Part shown: piece after piece, positions 25,340 to 36,300 of the stretch | Layout of the letters: each line of letters starts with the position of its first letter | How positions within the stretch are numbered: the stretch's first letter is position 1 | Assembly (NCBI RefSeq): GCF_008905045.1 | Contig: NZ_VWMY01000001.1 | Span: 62,001 to 126,000, forward strand | From: Streptomyces albicerus | GTDB taxonomy: Bacteria; Actinomycetota; Actinomycetes; Streptomycetales; Streptomycetaceae | DNA length: 64,000 nt | Direction of reading: 5' to 3' | Position numbers and translations under genes: made by a program | The notes under the pieces: model-generated | What the model saw: only the letters and a program-made list of their open reading frames with translations | Database searches by the model: none | What the model was told of the DNA's origin: nothing

Positions 25340-28195
25340 GTGCAGAGGATTCCTGCGGCAACTCCCGACGAGATCTCCGAACTGGCTCGATGCTGCGCCG
25401 TGTTCGTGCCTGCCGACCCGGCTCGTACAGGCAGCGTCGCCTTCTGGCTGCCCGACGCTGAAGGCCCTCCTGCCGTCGGCTCCGGCTCTGCCGAGGAGCT
25501 GACGGTCGCCCTGCCCGGCGCGGACGGCGTCGAGCTGGTGAGCGTGGCGGCCGTCGTGCTTCCCGTGCGGGCGGCTCTGCCGGTCCTCACGCGTGCGCGT
25601 GCCGTCGCGCAGGCGCACCGGGCGACCGCCTTTTGGGGTGCGGCGGCCGTGCTCGCGCTCCAACTCGCCGCGCGGGGGCTGCTGCTGCCCGGGCTGAGCG
25701 CCGGTGACCACGACGCGTGGCGTGCCGGTCCCCTGGGGGCGGAGGACCTGGGGCGGATCCGCGAACTGGCCGCGGCGATGCCGCCGCACGCGCACGCGGT
25801 ACCGGTCGACGAGGCCGAGCCGCTCCGGCTGCCCGATCCCGAGCGGCTGCTGCGTGCCTTCCTCGACGCGGTGGCCGACACGCTGCCCCGCTCCCCCGCC
25901 GCGGCGCTCGCGACGGGCGGCCCCGCCTTCGCCGCTCCGGAGCCGCAGCACGTTCCCGAGCAGCGTGCGTGGGCCGCTGATGTCGCCGCGGGCCATGACG
26001 CGGGCGTACGGATCTCGCTGCGGATCGAGGTGCCGGGCCTCGCGTCGGCCGTGTCGGACGAGGCCCGGCTGCCGTTCCGTGCGGTGCTGCAACTGCACAG
26101 CGTCAGCGACCCGGCCCTGCTGGCGGACGCCGCCGAGGTGTGGGGCGGGTCGAGACCGGCCTTCGCTCCGCGCGCGCGGATGGACGCCCTGCTCGCCTTG
26201 CGTCGCGCCGCGCGGGCCTGGGCCCCGCTCACTCCGCTGCTGTCGGCGACCGTGCCGGACTCGATCGAACTCGCCGACGAGGAGGTCACCGAGCTCCTGG
26301 GCGAGGGCGCGCGATCGCTGATGGCCGCAGGCGTGGAGGTGCACTGGCCCAAGGAACTGGCGCACAAGCTGACGGCCCGCGCGGTCATCGGGCCGCCGGA
26401 CGACGAGCAGGGTGCCGGCAGGCTGTCGTCGGACACACCGTCGTTCCTGTCCGCCGACGCGCTGCTGGCCTTCACCTGGTGGTTCGCACTGGGTGACCAG
26501 CAGCTGACGCGGCAGGAGCTGGACCGGCTCGCCGAAGCGAACCGCCCCATGGTGCGGCTGCGTGACCAGTGGGTGCTCGTCGACCCGCAGGAGGTGCGCC
26601 GCGCCCGTGCCCAGCAGGATCGCAAGGTGACGCCGGTCGACGCGCTGAGCGCCGTTCTGACGGGTTCCACGGAGGTCGACGGCCGCCGGGTCGACGTGCG
26701 GCCCACCGGGTGGCTGGCGACGCTGCGGGACCGTCTGTCGGACCCGGAGGCGCAGGAGCCGGTCGGGCAGCCCGCCACGCTCGCCGCGACCCTTCGCGAC
26801 TACCAGCTGCGCGGGCTCAACTGGCTGGCCCGAATGACGTCGTTGGGGCTGGGCGGATGCCTCGCGGACGACATGGGCCTGGGCAAGACGATCACACTGA
26901 TCGCGCTGCATCTGCACCGGCAGACCGACGAGTCCGCCGCGGGGCCCACGCTCGTCGTCTGTCCGACCTCCCTGATGGGCAACTGGCAGCGCGAGATCGA
27001 GCGGTTCGCCCCGGGCACTCCCGTCCGCCGCTTCCACGGCGCGCGGCGGAGCCTGGAAGGGCTGGCCGACGGCGAGTTCGTGCTCACGACCTACGGCACG
27101 ATGCGGCTCGACGCTCCACGGCTGGCGGAGGCCTCGTGGGGCATGGTCGTCGCGGACGAGGCACAGCACGTGAAGAACCCGTACTCGGACACGGCCCGGC
27201 AGCTGCGGACGATCGGCGCACGCGCGCGCGTGGCCCTCACCGGAACTCCGGTGGAGAACAACCTCTCCGAGCTGTGGGCGATTCTCGACTGGACGACACC
27301 GGGTCTGCTGGGCCGGCTCGGCACGTTCCGCACCCAGTACGCCCAGGCCGTCGAGAGCGGGCAGGATCCAGCGGCGGCGGACCGGCTCGCCCAGCTCGTG
27401 CGGCCGTTCCTTCTGCGCCGCCGCAAATCCGACCCGGGCATCGCGCCCGAGCTGCCGCCGAAGACCGAGACCGACCGCGCGGTGTCGCTCACCAAGGAGC
27501 AGACAGGTCTCTACGAGGCGGTGGTCCGCGAGACCCTCGCGGAGATCTCGGGCGCCGACAGCATGGCGCGGCGCGGACTGATCGTGAAGCTGCTCACCGG
27601 GCTGAAGCAGATCTGCAACCACCCGGCGCAGTTCCTCAAGGAGGACAGGCCCGAGATCGCGGGACGTTCCGGAAAGCTGGAGCTGCTGGACGAGTTGCTC
27701 GACACCATCCTCTCCGAGGGGGCATGCGTTCTGGTCTTCACGCAGTACGTACGGATGGCGCGGCTCATCGAGCGGCACCTGAGCGCGCGCGGCGTGAACT
27801 CGCAGTTCCTGCACGGGGGTACGTCCGTCCCGGAGCGCGAGGCCATGGTGGAGCGCTTCCAGGAGGGCGAAGTGCCTGTCTTCTTGTTGTCGTTGAAGGC
27901 CGCGGGCACGGGCCTGAACCTGACACAGGCCGAACATGTCGTGCACTACGACCGCTGGTGGAACCCGGCCGTCGAGGCGCAGGCCACCGACCGGGCGTAC
28001 CGCATCGGCCAGACCCGGCCGGTGCAGGTGCACCGGTTGATCGCCGAGGGGACGATCGAGGACCGCATCGCGGACATGCTGCTGCGCAAGCGGGAGCTGG
28101 CAGACGCGGTGCTCGGTTCCGGGGAGTCGGCTCTCACCGAGCTGTCCGACGCCGAACTGGCCGACCTGGTGGAACTGCGAGGAGGCGCCCGATGA
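25340..28195 (+). CDS. SNF2-family helicase
   Basis: 951 residues from the GTG at 25340. The first 400 residues are the bacterial SNF2-associated N-terminal region. The motor follows: NWLARMTSLGLGGCLADDMG, then LGKTITLIAL (motif I, about 510), VCPTSLMGNWQREIERFAP (Ia), DEAQHVKN (II), ALTGTPVENNLSELW (III), VFTQYVRMARLIERHL (IV), LKAAGTGLNLTQAEHVVHYD (V) and RAYRIGQTRPVQVHRLI (VI). Such proteins move along double-stranded DNA and remodel bound proteins. The stop overlaps the SWIM-protein gene in ATGA, a conserved pairing in actinobacteria. Confidence 0.92.
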   Translation: MQRIPAATPDEISELARCCAVFVPADPARTGSVAFWLPDAEGPPAVGSGSAEELTVALPGADGVELVSVAAVVLPVRAALPVLTRARAVAQAHRATAFWGAAAVLALQLAARGLLLPGLSAGDHDAWRAGPLGAEDLGRIRELAAAMPPHAHAVPVDEAEPLRLPDPERLLRAFLDAVADTLPRSPAAALATGGPAFAAPEPQHVPEQRAWAADVAAGHDAGVRISLRIEVPGLASAVSDEARLPFRAVLQLHSVSDPALLADAAEVWGGSRPAFAPRARMDALLALRRAARAWAPLTPLLSATVPDSIELADEEVTELLGEGARSLMAAGVEVHWPKELAHKLTARAVIGPPDDEQGAGRLSSDTPSFLSADALLAFTWWFALGDQQLTRQELDRLAEANRPMVRLRDQWVLVDPQEVRRARAQQDRKVTPVDALSAVLTGSTEVDGRRVDVRPTGWLATLRDRLSDPEAQEPVGQPATLAATLRDYQLRGLNWLARMTSLGLGGCLADDMGLGKTITLIALHLHRQTDESAAGPTLVVCPTSLMGNWQREIERFAPGTPVRRFHGARRSLEGLADGEFVLTTYGTMRLDAPRLAEASWGMVVADEAQHVKNPYSDTARQLRTIGARARVALTGTPVENNLSELWAILDWTTPGLLGRLGTFRTQYAQAVESGQDPAAADRLAQLVRPFLLRRRKSDPGIAPELPPKTETDRAVSLTKEQTGLYEAVVRETLAEISGADSMARRGLIVKLLTGLKQICNHPAQFLKEDRPEIAGRSGKLELLDELLDTILSEGACVLVFTQYVRMARLIERHLSARGVNSQFLHGGTSVPEREAMVERFQEGEVPVFLLSLKAAGTGLNLTQAEHVVHYDRWWNPAVEAQATDRAYRIGQTRPVQVHRLIAEGTIEDRIADMLLRKRELADAVLGSGESALTELSDAELADLVELRGGAR

Positions 28196-29460
28196 GCGAC
28201 CCGTACGACAACATCCCGGAGCGCACCTTCGCCGCCCTGCCGCCCGCGAGCGGGCGGGGCTTCGCACAGACCTGGTGGGGGCAGGCCTGGTTGAAGGCGC
28301 TGGAGGACGCCGCGCTGGACTCGGAACAGGTGAAGACGGGCCGCAGGCTCGCCCGCGCGGGAGCCGTGGGTGCCGTTACGGTCCGCCCGGGGCGCATCAC
28401 CGCGGTGGTCCAGGACCGCGACCACACCTCGCACCGCGCCGATGTCCTGCTCCAGGAACTGTCCGAGGACCAGTGGGACCGCTTCCTCGGCATGGCCGTC
28501 GAACGGGCCGGGCACATCGCGGCGCTGCTCGACCGCGAGATGCCGCCGCACCTGGTCGAGGACGCGGCGGCCGCCGGTGTCGAACTCCTGCCGGGCCTGG
28601 GCGATCTGGAGCCGGAGTGCGACTGCGACGCGTGGGATCACTGCGGTCACACCGCGGCGCTGTGCTACCAGGTGGCACGACTGCTGGATCAGGACCCCTT
28701 CGTGCTGCTCCTCATGCGCGGTCGCGGTGAGCGCGAGCTCTTGGACGAGCTGCAGGTGCGCAGCGTCCCGCCGGCCGAGGCGGCTCCCGTTCAGCGGTCG
28801 GCGGACACGGGCGTGGAAGCCGCCGAGGCGTACGCGGCCGGGGAGATCCTGCCGCCGCTGCCCGCCGCGCCTCCCGTGCCCGCAGAGCCGGGACTGCCGC
28901 CCTCCCTGGACACGGAGACCGAACCCGCGCCCGGCGTCGACCCGGCCGCGCTGGAGTTCCTGGCGACGCAGGCCGCCCGTGAGGCGCACCGGCTGCTCGT
29001 CGAAGCGCTGCGGGCGGGGCATGAACAGCGCTCCACAGAAGCCGAATTGACGCTCCCGCAGGATGCCGTGCGGCTGGCCTCGGGTGCTCCCGAGGCGTCA
29101 GTGGCCGTCCGGCTCGCGGAGGGGGCGGGCCGGGACCGTGAGGGGCTGGCGCTGGCCGTGCGTGCCTGGGAGTACGGGGGCGTCCCCGCGCTCGACGTCC
29201 TGGAGGCCGACGGGCCGATGGAGGCGGAAACGCTTGCACGCGCGCGGGCCGCTCTGGAGTCGGCCTGGGAGGAGGACGAGCGGCCTCCCCTGCGTGCGTC
29301 CCGCAATCGCTGGACCGTCGTCGGCGGGCGGACACAGCTGCGTCTGGGGACGGACGGCCGCTGGTGGCCGTATCGCAAGGAGCGGGGACGCTGGGCTCCC
29401 GCGGGTCCGGCGTCCCAGGACCCGGCGACGGCGCTCGCCCTGGCGGAAGGGCGGGAATGA
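28192..29460 (+). CDS. SWIM zinc-finger protein
   Basis: 422 residues, starting in the SNF2 stop (ATGA). The SWIM finger CDCDAWDHCGH (about 143-153) fits CxCx(n)CxH. The N-terminal part (FAQTWWGQAWLKALED) is a conserved feature of SWIM proteins paired with SNF2 helicases. The linker at about 195-250 is Pro/Ala-rich. The last 110 residues (SRNRWTVVGGRTQLRLGTDG, then RWWPYRKERGRWAP) form a compact beta-rich end. The SWIM domain is thought to mediate DNA or protein binding. Tight coupling suggests a two-protein DNA remodelling or repair machine. Confidence 0.9.
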   Translation: MSDPYDNIPERTFAALPPASGRGFAQTWWGQAWLKALEDAALDSEQVKTGRRLARAGAVGAVTVRPGRITAVVQDRDHTSHRADVLLQELSEDQWDRFLGMAVERAGHIAALLDREMPPHLVEDAAAAGVELLPGLGDLEPECDCDAWDHCGHTAALCYQVARLLDQDPFVLLLMRGRGERELLDELQVRSVPPAEAAPVQRSADTGVEAAEAYAAGEILPPLPAAPPVPAEPGLPPSLDTETEPAPGVDPAALEFLATQAAREAHRLLVEALRAGHEQRSTEAELTLPQDAVRLASGAPEASVAVRLAEGAGRDREGLALAVRAWEYGGVPALDVLEADGPMEAETLARARAALESAWEEDERPPLRASRNRWTVVGGRTQLRLGTDGRWWPYRKERGRWAPAGPASQDPATALALAEGRE

Positions 29461-29603
29461 CACCGAGCAGGAGGGCACGCGCGGCGCAGGCACCGCTCAT
29501 CGGATGAGTGGTGGACGCCCGGCGTTCATCCACCGGCCGTGCGGCGTTCGAGGCGGGGGCGAAATCTGGCCGCTGTCACCGAACTTGTGCCCCAGGAGGC
29601 CTC

Positions 29604-30944
29604 ATGTCCCCGTACGCCGCAGGCCGGCGCCGCGTCCACCGTTCCCTCGCCGCGGGCGTGCCGCTCGCCGTGCTGGCCGCTCTCGCGGTGGCGGGCACCG
29701 CGGTCGGCGCGCCCTCTGGGGACGCGCGGGTCACGGGCTCAGCGACGCTGGGCGACATCCCGCTGGGCGGGTTCAGCAACGCGTTGTTGCCCGGCACGGT
29801 GGCGGACGACCGGGGTGTGGATCTGGGCGGCATCGGCAGTGACATCTACCCAGCGGGCCGCAGGGGCGAGTTCTGGACGGTCACCGACCGCGGTCCCAAC
29901 GGCCAGATCAAGGTGGACGGCACGAAGCGCCGCACGTTTCCCGTGCCCGGCTTCGACCCGGCGATCGTGAAGATCCGGGTGTCCGGTGACTCCGTGAAGG
30001 TGCTGGACGCTATCCCGATCACCACCTCCTCCGGGAAAGCCGTCACCGGCCTGTCCAACCAGAAGGGCCGCGACGAGGCGCCGTACTCCTACGACGCGAC
30101 GACACCTCTCGCGTACAACCCGAACGGTCTGGACACCGAGGGCGTCGTGCGGGCCGAGGACGGCGGCTTCTGGCTCGTGGACGAGTACGGGCCCTCGCTG
30201 ATCCACGTCTCCGCGCGCGGGAAGGTACTCACCCGGTACGTGCCCAAGGGGCTGAACCTGACCGGCGCGGACTACCCGGTGGTCGAGGCGCTGCCCGCCG
30301 TCCTGCTGCACCGGAAGGTCAACCGCGGCTTCGAAGGGCTCGCCCAACTCCCGGGCGGGGACCTGGTGATGGCCGTGCAGAGCCCGCTGTCCCTGCCGGA
30401 CACGGATGCGGGTGAGGCGTCGCTGACGACACGTCTGCTGCGCTTCTCGCCGAAGAAGCGGGCCGTCACCGCCGAGTACGCGTACCGGTTCGACCCGGTG
30501 AACGTGGTCGACCCGAGCGAGGACGACCCGTCCGAGCTGAAGATCTCCTCCGTGGTGGCCGTCGGCCGCGACCGGCTGCTCGTCGAGGAACGCACCGACA
30601 AGGCCGCCCGCTTGCAGCTCGTGAAGCTGAGCCGCGAAGCGGACATCCTCGGCGACACGTGGGACGACGACACGACGTCCCCGTCCCTGGAGCAACTCGA
30701 GGACCCCGCGGCCTCCGGTGTTCCGGTGCTGCGCAAGCGGCTTGTCGTCGACCTCGGCAAGGTGAAGGGAGTGCCGGGGAAGATCGAGGGCGTCGCGCGC
30801 GTGGACCACGACACGCTCGCGCTCATCAACGACAACGACTTCGGGATGACGGACGGTCCGGAGGCTTTCGACGCCCAGGGACGCCTGGTGGACAGCGGTG
30901 TCGAGACCATCGTGACGTACGTAAGGCTGCCCCGCGGGATCTGA
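29604..30944 (+). CDS. Secreted esterase-like activity of phytase family protein
   Basis: 446 residues from the ATG at 29604 behind CAGGAGG. A signal peptide ends near AVGAPSG. The mature part is a beta-propeller-like protein of the PF13449 family: WTVTDRGPNGQI, NGLDTEGVVRAEDGGFWLVD and EYGPSLIHV, then GKIEGVARVDHDTLALINDN and DFGMTDG. Members hydrolyse phosphate or other esters outside the cell, and the family is named for phytase-like esterase activity; the substrate here is unknown. Confidence 0.85.
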   Translation: MSPYAAGRRRVHRSLAAGVPLAVLAALAVAGTAVGAPSGDARVTGSATLGDIPLGGFSNALLPGTVADDRGVDLGGIGSDIYPAGRRGEFWTVTDRGPNGQIKVDGTKRRTFPVPGFDPAIVKIRVSGDSVKVLDAIPITTSSGKAVTGLSNQKGRDEAPYSYDATTPLAYNPNGLDTEGVVRAEDGGFWLVDEYGPSLIHVSARGKVLTRYVPKGLNLTGADYPVVEALPAVLLHRKVNRGFEGLAQLPGGDLVMAVQSPLSLPDTDAGEASLTTRLLRFSPKKRAVTAEYAYRFDPVNVVDPSEDDPSELKISSVVAVGRDRLLVEERTDKAARLQLVKLSREADILGDTWDDDTTSPSLEQLEDPAASGVPVLRKRLVVDLGKVKGVPGKIEGVARVDHDTLALINDNDFGMTDGPEAFDAQGRLVDSGVETIVTYVRLPRGI

Positions 30945-30955
30945 ACGACCGGCTC

Positions 30956-30981
30956 CGCGTGGCGTTTTCACACGCCACGCG
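30956..30981. terminator. Bidirectional hairpin terminator
   Basis: Arms CGCGTGGCGT (30956-30965) and ACGCCACGCG (30972-30981) pair perfectly over 10 bp with loop TTTCAC. It sits between the convergent stops at 30944 and 30990. Confidence 0.8.
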
Positions 30982-30989
30982 CGCGTGGC

Positions 30990-31862
30990 TCACTTCAGCG
31001 GCTTGGTGAGCTTGCGGTTCCCCTCGCCGACGTCCGCGGCCAGACTGCAGGCCACGTTGTCTATGCCGAGCTCGAATCCCGTGGGATCCGGGTACTGCAC
31101 CAGGGTGCCGCGCACCGTGCCGGCGGGCTGCTTGGCCGCCTTGGTGTCCAGGGGTTTCGCGCAGAGGTCCGATGCCGCCTTCTTGAGGGCGGCATCGGTC
31201 GTGTACGTGCCTTCCAGTTCGGCCACCTTCACGACCTCGGCGTCATGCGCCGCGCCGCACGAGCGCTTCGTGGCCTGGCCCGGCCGGCTGTCGTCGATGT
31301 TGAAGCAGTCACCCGTTTGCAGCATGTAGTACGGCACTTCATCGCCGGCGGGCGACGGAAGCAGCGACTCCAGGTCGCTCGGCAGGTTCGACGGCACCTC
31401 GGTGGGCAACGAGGGCAGTTCGCTGGGCAGCTCCGACGGGATGCTCAGCGAGGGCGACGGCAGACGCCCCGTGGTCGCGCTGCTCTCGGCGGGTGGCTTC
31501 TTGCCGGACGAGCCGTCGCCACTGGTGGCCACCAGGACGACCGCGGCGACGGCGCCGACCGCCACGATCACGGCGAGTACGAGGAAGAGCGTGCTGCGCC
31601 GCCTTCCGGGTCCGCCCGGTGGTCCGGGAGGCGGCGGTGGCGGCGACTGCCAACCTCCTCCGCCGCCCTGCCACGGCGGACCGTTGCCGCCCGGAGGCGG
31701 GCCGTAACCCCCGGAAGGAGGTTCGTAGCCCCCAGGCGGAGGTCCGTAGCCCTCAGGAGGGGGTCCGAAGCCTCCGGGCGGCGGGCCGAATCCGCCGCCG
31801 CCCGAAGACTGCGTGTCGTCCGGCGGCCGAGGAGGCTGGGGCGGTAAGGGCGGCGTGGCCAT
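30990..31862 (-). CDS. Pro-rich single-pass membrane protein with Septum_form-like domain
   Basis: 290 residues. The first 85 residues are low-complexity Gly/Pro repeats (GGYGPPPGG units), cytosolic. One membrane helix follows (RRRSTLFLVLAVIVAVGAVA), then a Ser/Pro/Leu-rich stalk (PSELPSELPSLPTEVPS) and an outer domain that begins with MLQTGDCFNI and contains several Cys (RSCGAAHDAEVV, DLCAKPL, NVACSL). The LxxGDCF start matches the Septum_form family (PF13845). The function in Streptomyces is not established. The GPPPGG coding is also a DNA-level repeat. Confidence 0.7.
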   Translation of the reverse strand: MATPPLPPQPPRPPDDTQSSGGGGFGPPPGGFGPPPEGYGPPPGGYEPPSGGYGPPPGGNGPPWQGGGGGWQSPPPPPPGPPGGPGRRRSTLFLVLAVIVAVGAVAAVVLVATSGDGSSGKKPPAESSATTGRLPSPSLSIPSELPSELPSLPTEVPSNLPSDLESLLPSPAGDEVPYYMLQTGDCFNIDDSRPGQATKRSCGAAHDAEVVKVAELEGTYTTDAALKKAASDLCAKPLDTKAAKQPAGTVRGTLVQYPDPTGFELGIDNVACSLAADVGEGNRKLTKPLK

Positions 31863-31985
31863 ACCGTCAAGAGTCGCCTCGAACCGGTCATGAAGCGACC
31901 CCTGCGCGGAACTTGATACGGACTCATGGCATGGATCGCATGATTCCGGAGGATTCCGCGCAGGAGCCTCCAGCCCGCGGCGGAA

Positions 31986-33176
<1,191 letters not shown>

Positions 33177-33190
33177 CTATTTCGTCATGG

Positions 33191-33208
33191 CACTTAACAA
33201 ATTAGTAT
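33191..33208. promoter_or_regulatory. AT-rich putative ROK (XylR) operator between xylA and xylB
   Basis: CACTTAACAAATTAGTAT is the only AT-rich block in this divergent region. ACTTAA...TTAGT forms an imperfect palindrome around CAAA. ROK repressors of xylose genes bind AT-rich imperfect palindromes, and a ROK gene follows xylB. The assignment is inference. Confidence 0.45.
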
Positions 33209-33341
33209 GCGAAGGCATCTCTGGGAAGAGACAAGATGTCTCCGAGCAGAGGCACGCGGTGGCATTTGGGCCGTGCCGGCCCGGATACACCCCGAAAACA
33301 CCAGGTCAGATCCCGCGGAGCCGCGGAAGAGGGAGAGCCCG

Positions 33342-34787
33342 ATGTCAGCAGCCGAGGGTCCGCTCGTCGTCGGCGTGGACACGTCCACCCAGTCCACCAA
33401 GGCCCTGGTCGTGGACGCGACCACCGGCGAAGTGGTGGCCAGCGGCCAGGCGCCGCACACCGTCTCCTCCGGAGCGGGTCGCGAGAGCGATCCGCGGCAG
33501 TGGTGGGACGCACTGCGCGAGGCGCTACACCAGTGCGGGGACGCGGCGCGCGAGGCCGCGGCGGTGTCCGTGGGCGGCCAGCAGCACGGGCTCGTCACGC
33601 TCGACGCCCAGGGCGATCCGGTACGCCCCGCCCTGCTGTGGAACGACGTGCGGTCGGCGCCGCAGGCCCGCCGTCTCGTGGAGGAGCTGGGCGGCCCGAA
33701 GGCGTGGGCCGAGCGCACCGGCAGTGTGCCGGGGCCGTCCTTCACGGTCACCAAGTGGGCGTGGCTCGCCGAGCACGAGCCGGAGTCCGTCCGCGCGACC
33801 GCCGCGGTACGGCTGCCCCACGACTACCTCACCGAGCGCCTCACGGGGCTGGGCACGACCGACCGCGGCGATGTCTCCGGTACGGGCTGGTGGGCGTCCG
33901 GGACGGAGGCGTACGACGAGGAGGTCCTCGGCCATGTGGGGCTCGACCCGGCCCTGCTGCCCCGGGTGGTCCGGCCCGGCGAGGTCGTCGGCACTGTGCG
34001 CGACGGCGGTGACCTGCCCTTCTCCAAGGGCACGCTGGTCGCCCCCGGCACCGGTGACAACGCCGCCGCCGCGCTCGGACTCGGGCTGCTCCCGGGGACG
34101 CCGGTGCTCAGCCTCGGCACCTCCGGCACGGTGTACGCGGTCTCCACACGCCGCCCCGCCGACCCGACCGGCACCGTGGCGGGCTTCGCCGACGCGCGCG
34201 GCGACTGGCTGCCGCTGGCCTGCACCCTCAACTGCACGCTCGCCGTGGACCGCGTCGCCACCCTGCTGGGCATCGACCGCGAAGCCGTCGAGCAGGGCAC
34301 GAGCGTGACGCTGCTGCCCTACCTGGACGGCGAGCGCACCCCGGACCTGCCGCACGCCTCGGGCCTGCTGCACGGGCTGCGCCACGACACGACACGCGGA
34401 CAACTGCTCCAGGCCGCCTACGACGGCGCGGTCCACTCCCTGCTCGGCGCCCTCGACCTGGTGCTCGACGAGGACGCGGACCGTTCGGCACCCCTCCTGC
34501 TCATCGGCGGCGGCGCGCGAGGAACGGCCTGGCAGCAGACCGTACGACGACTGTCGGGGCGTCCCGTTCAGGTGCCCGAGGCCAAGGAACTCGTGGCGCT
34601 CGGCGCCGCCGCGCAGGCCGCGGGTGTGCTGACCGGCGAGGATCCGGCGGCGGTGGCCCGGCGCTGGGACACGGCAAGCGGGCCGGTGCTGGAGGCCGTG
34701 GAGCGGGACGAGGCGGCGCTCGCGCGGATCGCCGGGGTACTCTCCGACGCGGCCCCGCTGCTGGAGCGGGCGCCGGACACACAGTGA
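33342..34787 (+). CDS. xylB: Xylulokinase
   Basis: 481 residues from the ATG at 33342 behind GAGGGAGAG; the frame is open upstream but without a ribosome site. FGGY kinase motifs: VVGVDTSTQSTKALVVD at the N-terminus, GTGDNAAAALGLGLL, LGTSGTVYAVS, and LLIGGGARGTAWQQTV near the C-terminus. It phosphorylates D-xylulose to xylulose 5-phosphate, completing the isomerase route begun by XylA. The ROK regulator follows 67 bp downstream on the same strand. Confidence 0.95.
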   Translation: MSAAEGPLVVGVDTSTQSTKALVVDATTGEVVASGQAPHTVSSGAGRESDPRQWWDALREALHQCGDAAREAAAVSVGGQQHGLVTLDAQGDPVRPALLWNDVRSAPQARRLVEELGGPKAWAERTGSVPGPSFTVTKWAWLAEHEPESVRATAAVRLPHDYLTERLTGLGTTDRGDVSGTGWWASGTEAYDEEVLGHVGLDPALLPRVVRPGEVVGTVRDGGDLPFSKGTLVAPGTGDNAAAALGLGLLPGTPVLSLGTSGTVYAVSTRRPADPTGTVAGFADARGDWLPLACTLNCTLAVDRVATLLGIDREAVEQGTSVTLLPYLDGERTPDLPHASGLLHGLRHDTTRGQLLQAAYDGAVHSLLGALDLVLDEDADRSAPLLLIGGGARGTAWQQTVRRLSGRPVQVPEAKELVALGAAAQAAGVLTGEDPAAVARRWDTASGPVLEAVERDEAALARIAGVLSDAAPLLERAPDTQ

Positions 34788-34854
34788 CGAGACCGGCATA
34801 CGCACTGATCAGGACAGCCCTGAGGGGACCGGCCGGACGAGGACTGACGGAGGC

Positions 34855-36063
34855 ATGACCGCACCGCTGCACGAGGCCCATCCAGGCAGTCCCGGCCGTC
34901 GGCTGCCCGACACCCAGCAAGGCATGCGGCGCCGCAACCTGTCGCGGGTGCTGCACACCGTGAACGCGGAGGGGCCGCTGTCCCGTGCCGCCGTCGCCTC
35001 ACGCATCGGGCTGACCCGGGCGGCCGTGTCGACCCTCGTGGACGAGCTGATCCGCTCGGGGCTCCTCGAAGAGCTGGGCCCCGAGCGGCCGGGACGGGTG
35101 GGGCGGCCCGGTTCTGCGCTCGCCCTCAGCGGGCGCGGGCCGGCGGGGATCGGTGCGGAGGTGGGCGTCGACCATCTCGCCGTGTGCGCGGTCGATCTGC
35201 GCGGCGAGGTGCGAGCGCGGGCGGTGCGGCACGGCACCAACCGCGGGCGGTCGCCCGAGCCGGTGCTGCGGGAACTGACCGGGCTGATACGGCAGGTCGT
35301 CGCCGAGGCGGACCGGGAGGGCCTGTGGCCCGCGGGTCTCGCCGTCGCCGTACCCGGCCTGGTGGCGCGCGACGCCCGGACCGTGGTGCGCGCCCCCAAC
35401 CTCGACTGGCACGACACGGACCTCGGCGCGCTGCTGCCGGGCGAACTCCCGCTGACCGTCGACAACGAGGCGAATTTCGGCGGGCTCGCCGAACTCTGGC
35501 TCAACGAGCAGGCTCCCCGCGACTTCCTGCACGTCTCAGCCGAGATCGGCATCGGCGGGGCGGTGGTCGTGGACGGGCAGCTGCTGCGGGGGACGCGCGG
35601 CTTCGCGGGCGAGTTGGGTCATGTGCCGGTACGTCCCGAAGGACCTGCGTGCGCGTGCGGTGGACGCGGCTGCCTGGAGCAGTACGCCGGCGAGGAGGCC
35701 GTGCTGCGCGCGGCCGGTCTGGAACTGGGCGAGGACCGCGTCGGGTTGCTCGCGGAGCGCGCCGAGCAGGGCGACAAGAACGTGCGGCGGGCGCTGCGTG
35801 ACGCCGGGACCGCTCTGGGCATCGCGCTGACCGGCGCCGTCAATCTGCTGGACCCGGAGATCGTCGTGCTGGGCGGGGCACTGTCCGGGCTCGCGCCCTG
35901 GCTGCTGCCGTCGTTGGAGCGGGAGTTGGCACGCAGGACAGCGGGTCCCGCCTGCGCGGTGTCCGTCTCCCGGCTCGGCCCCGAGGGCCCGCTGCTGGGC
36001 GCGGCGCACTCGGTCGTGCGGGCAGTGCTGGACGATCCGGCGGCGGTGGGCGGCGGGGCGTAG
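34855..36063 (+). CDS. xylR: ROK family repressor, probable XylR
   Basis: 402 residues. The N-terminal winged helix reads MRRRNLSRVLHTVNAEGPLS, then RAAVASRIGLTRAAVSTLVDELI. The ROK domain follows with AVAVPGLVARDARTV, LTVDNEANFGGLAEL and the zinc site GHVPVRPEG...CACGGRGCLEQYA. No intact kinase site is expected in the repressor class. Position next to xylB and divergent xylA makes a xylose-responsive repressor very likely. Confidence 0.85.
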   Translation: MTAPLHEAHPGSPGRRLPDTQQGMRRRNLSRVLHTVNAEGPLSRAAVASRIGLTRAAVSTLVDELIRSGLLEELGPERPGRVGRPGSALALSGRGPAGIGAEVGVDHLAVCAVDLRGEVRARAVRHGTNRGRSPEPVLRELTGLIRQVVAEADREGLWPAGLAVAVPGLVARDARTVVRAPNLDWHDTDLGALLPGELPLTVDNEANFGGLAELWLNEQAPRDFLHVSAEIGIGGAVVVDGQLLRGTRGFAGELGHVPVRPEGPACACGGRGCLEQYAGEEAVLRAAGLELGEDRVGLLAERAEQGDKNVRRALRDAGTALGIALTGAVNLLDPEIVVLGGALSGLAPWLLPSLERELARRTAGPACAVSVSRLGPEGPLLGAAHSVVRAVLDDPAAVGGGA

Positions 36064-36300
36064 GCCTCGGTCCCGGCCTCACCCTTGCCTGACAGGCAGC
36101 TTCGTCACCAGGTTCCCCGCGTTGCACCCCGGCGTCTCAATCTCCCTTGTGGGTGACGGAGTTGTCCACAGTCACGGCGTTGTCCACGGACCTGAGCGCG
36201 CTCTTCATCCTCAACCGGCGATCGCCGTACCGTGATTCACGCGAGGCGCCGCCGTCGGACAGGCGGAGGCGTTTCCGAGCACGGGGAATCGGGGGTTCAC

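Noticed and set aside
31897..31972. 10-bp inverted repeat CCTGCGCGGA ... TCCGCGCAGG behind xylA
   Set aside because: The arms are about 50 bases apart, too far for a convincing terminator; may be chance in this composition.
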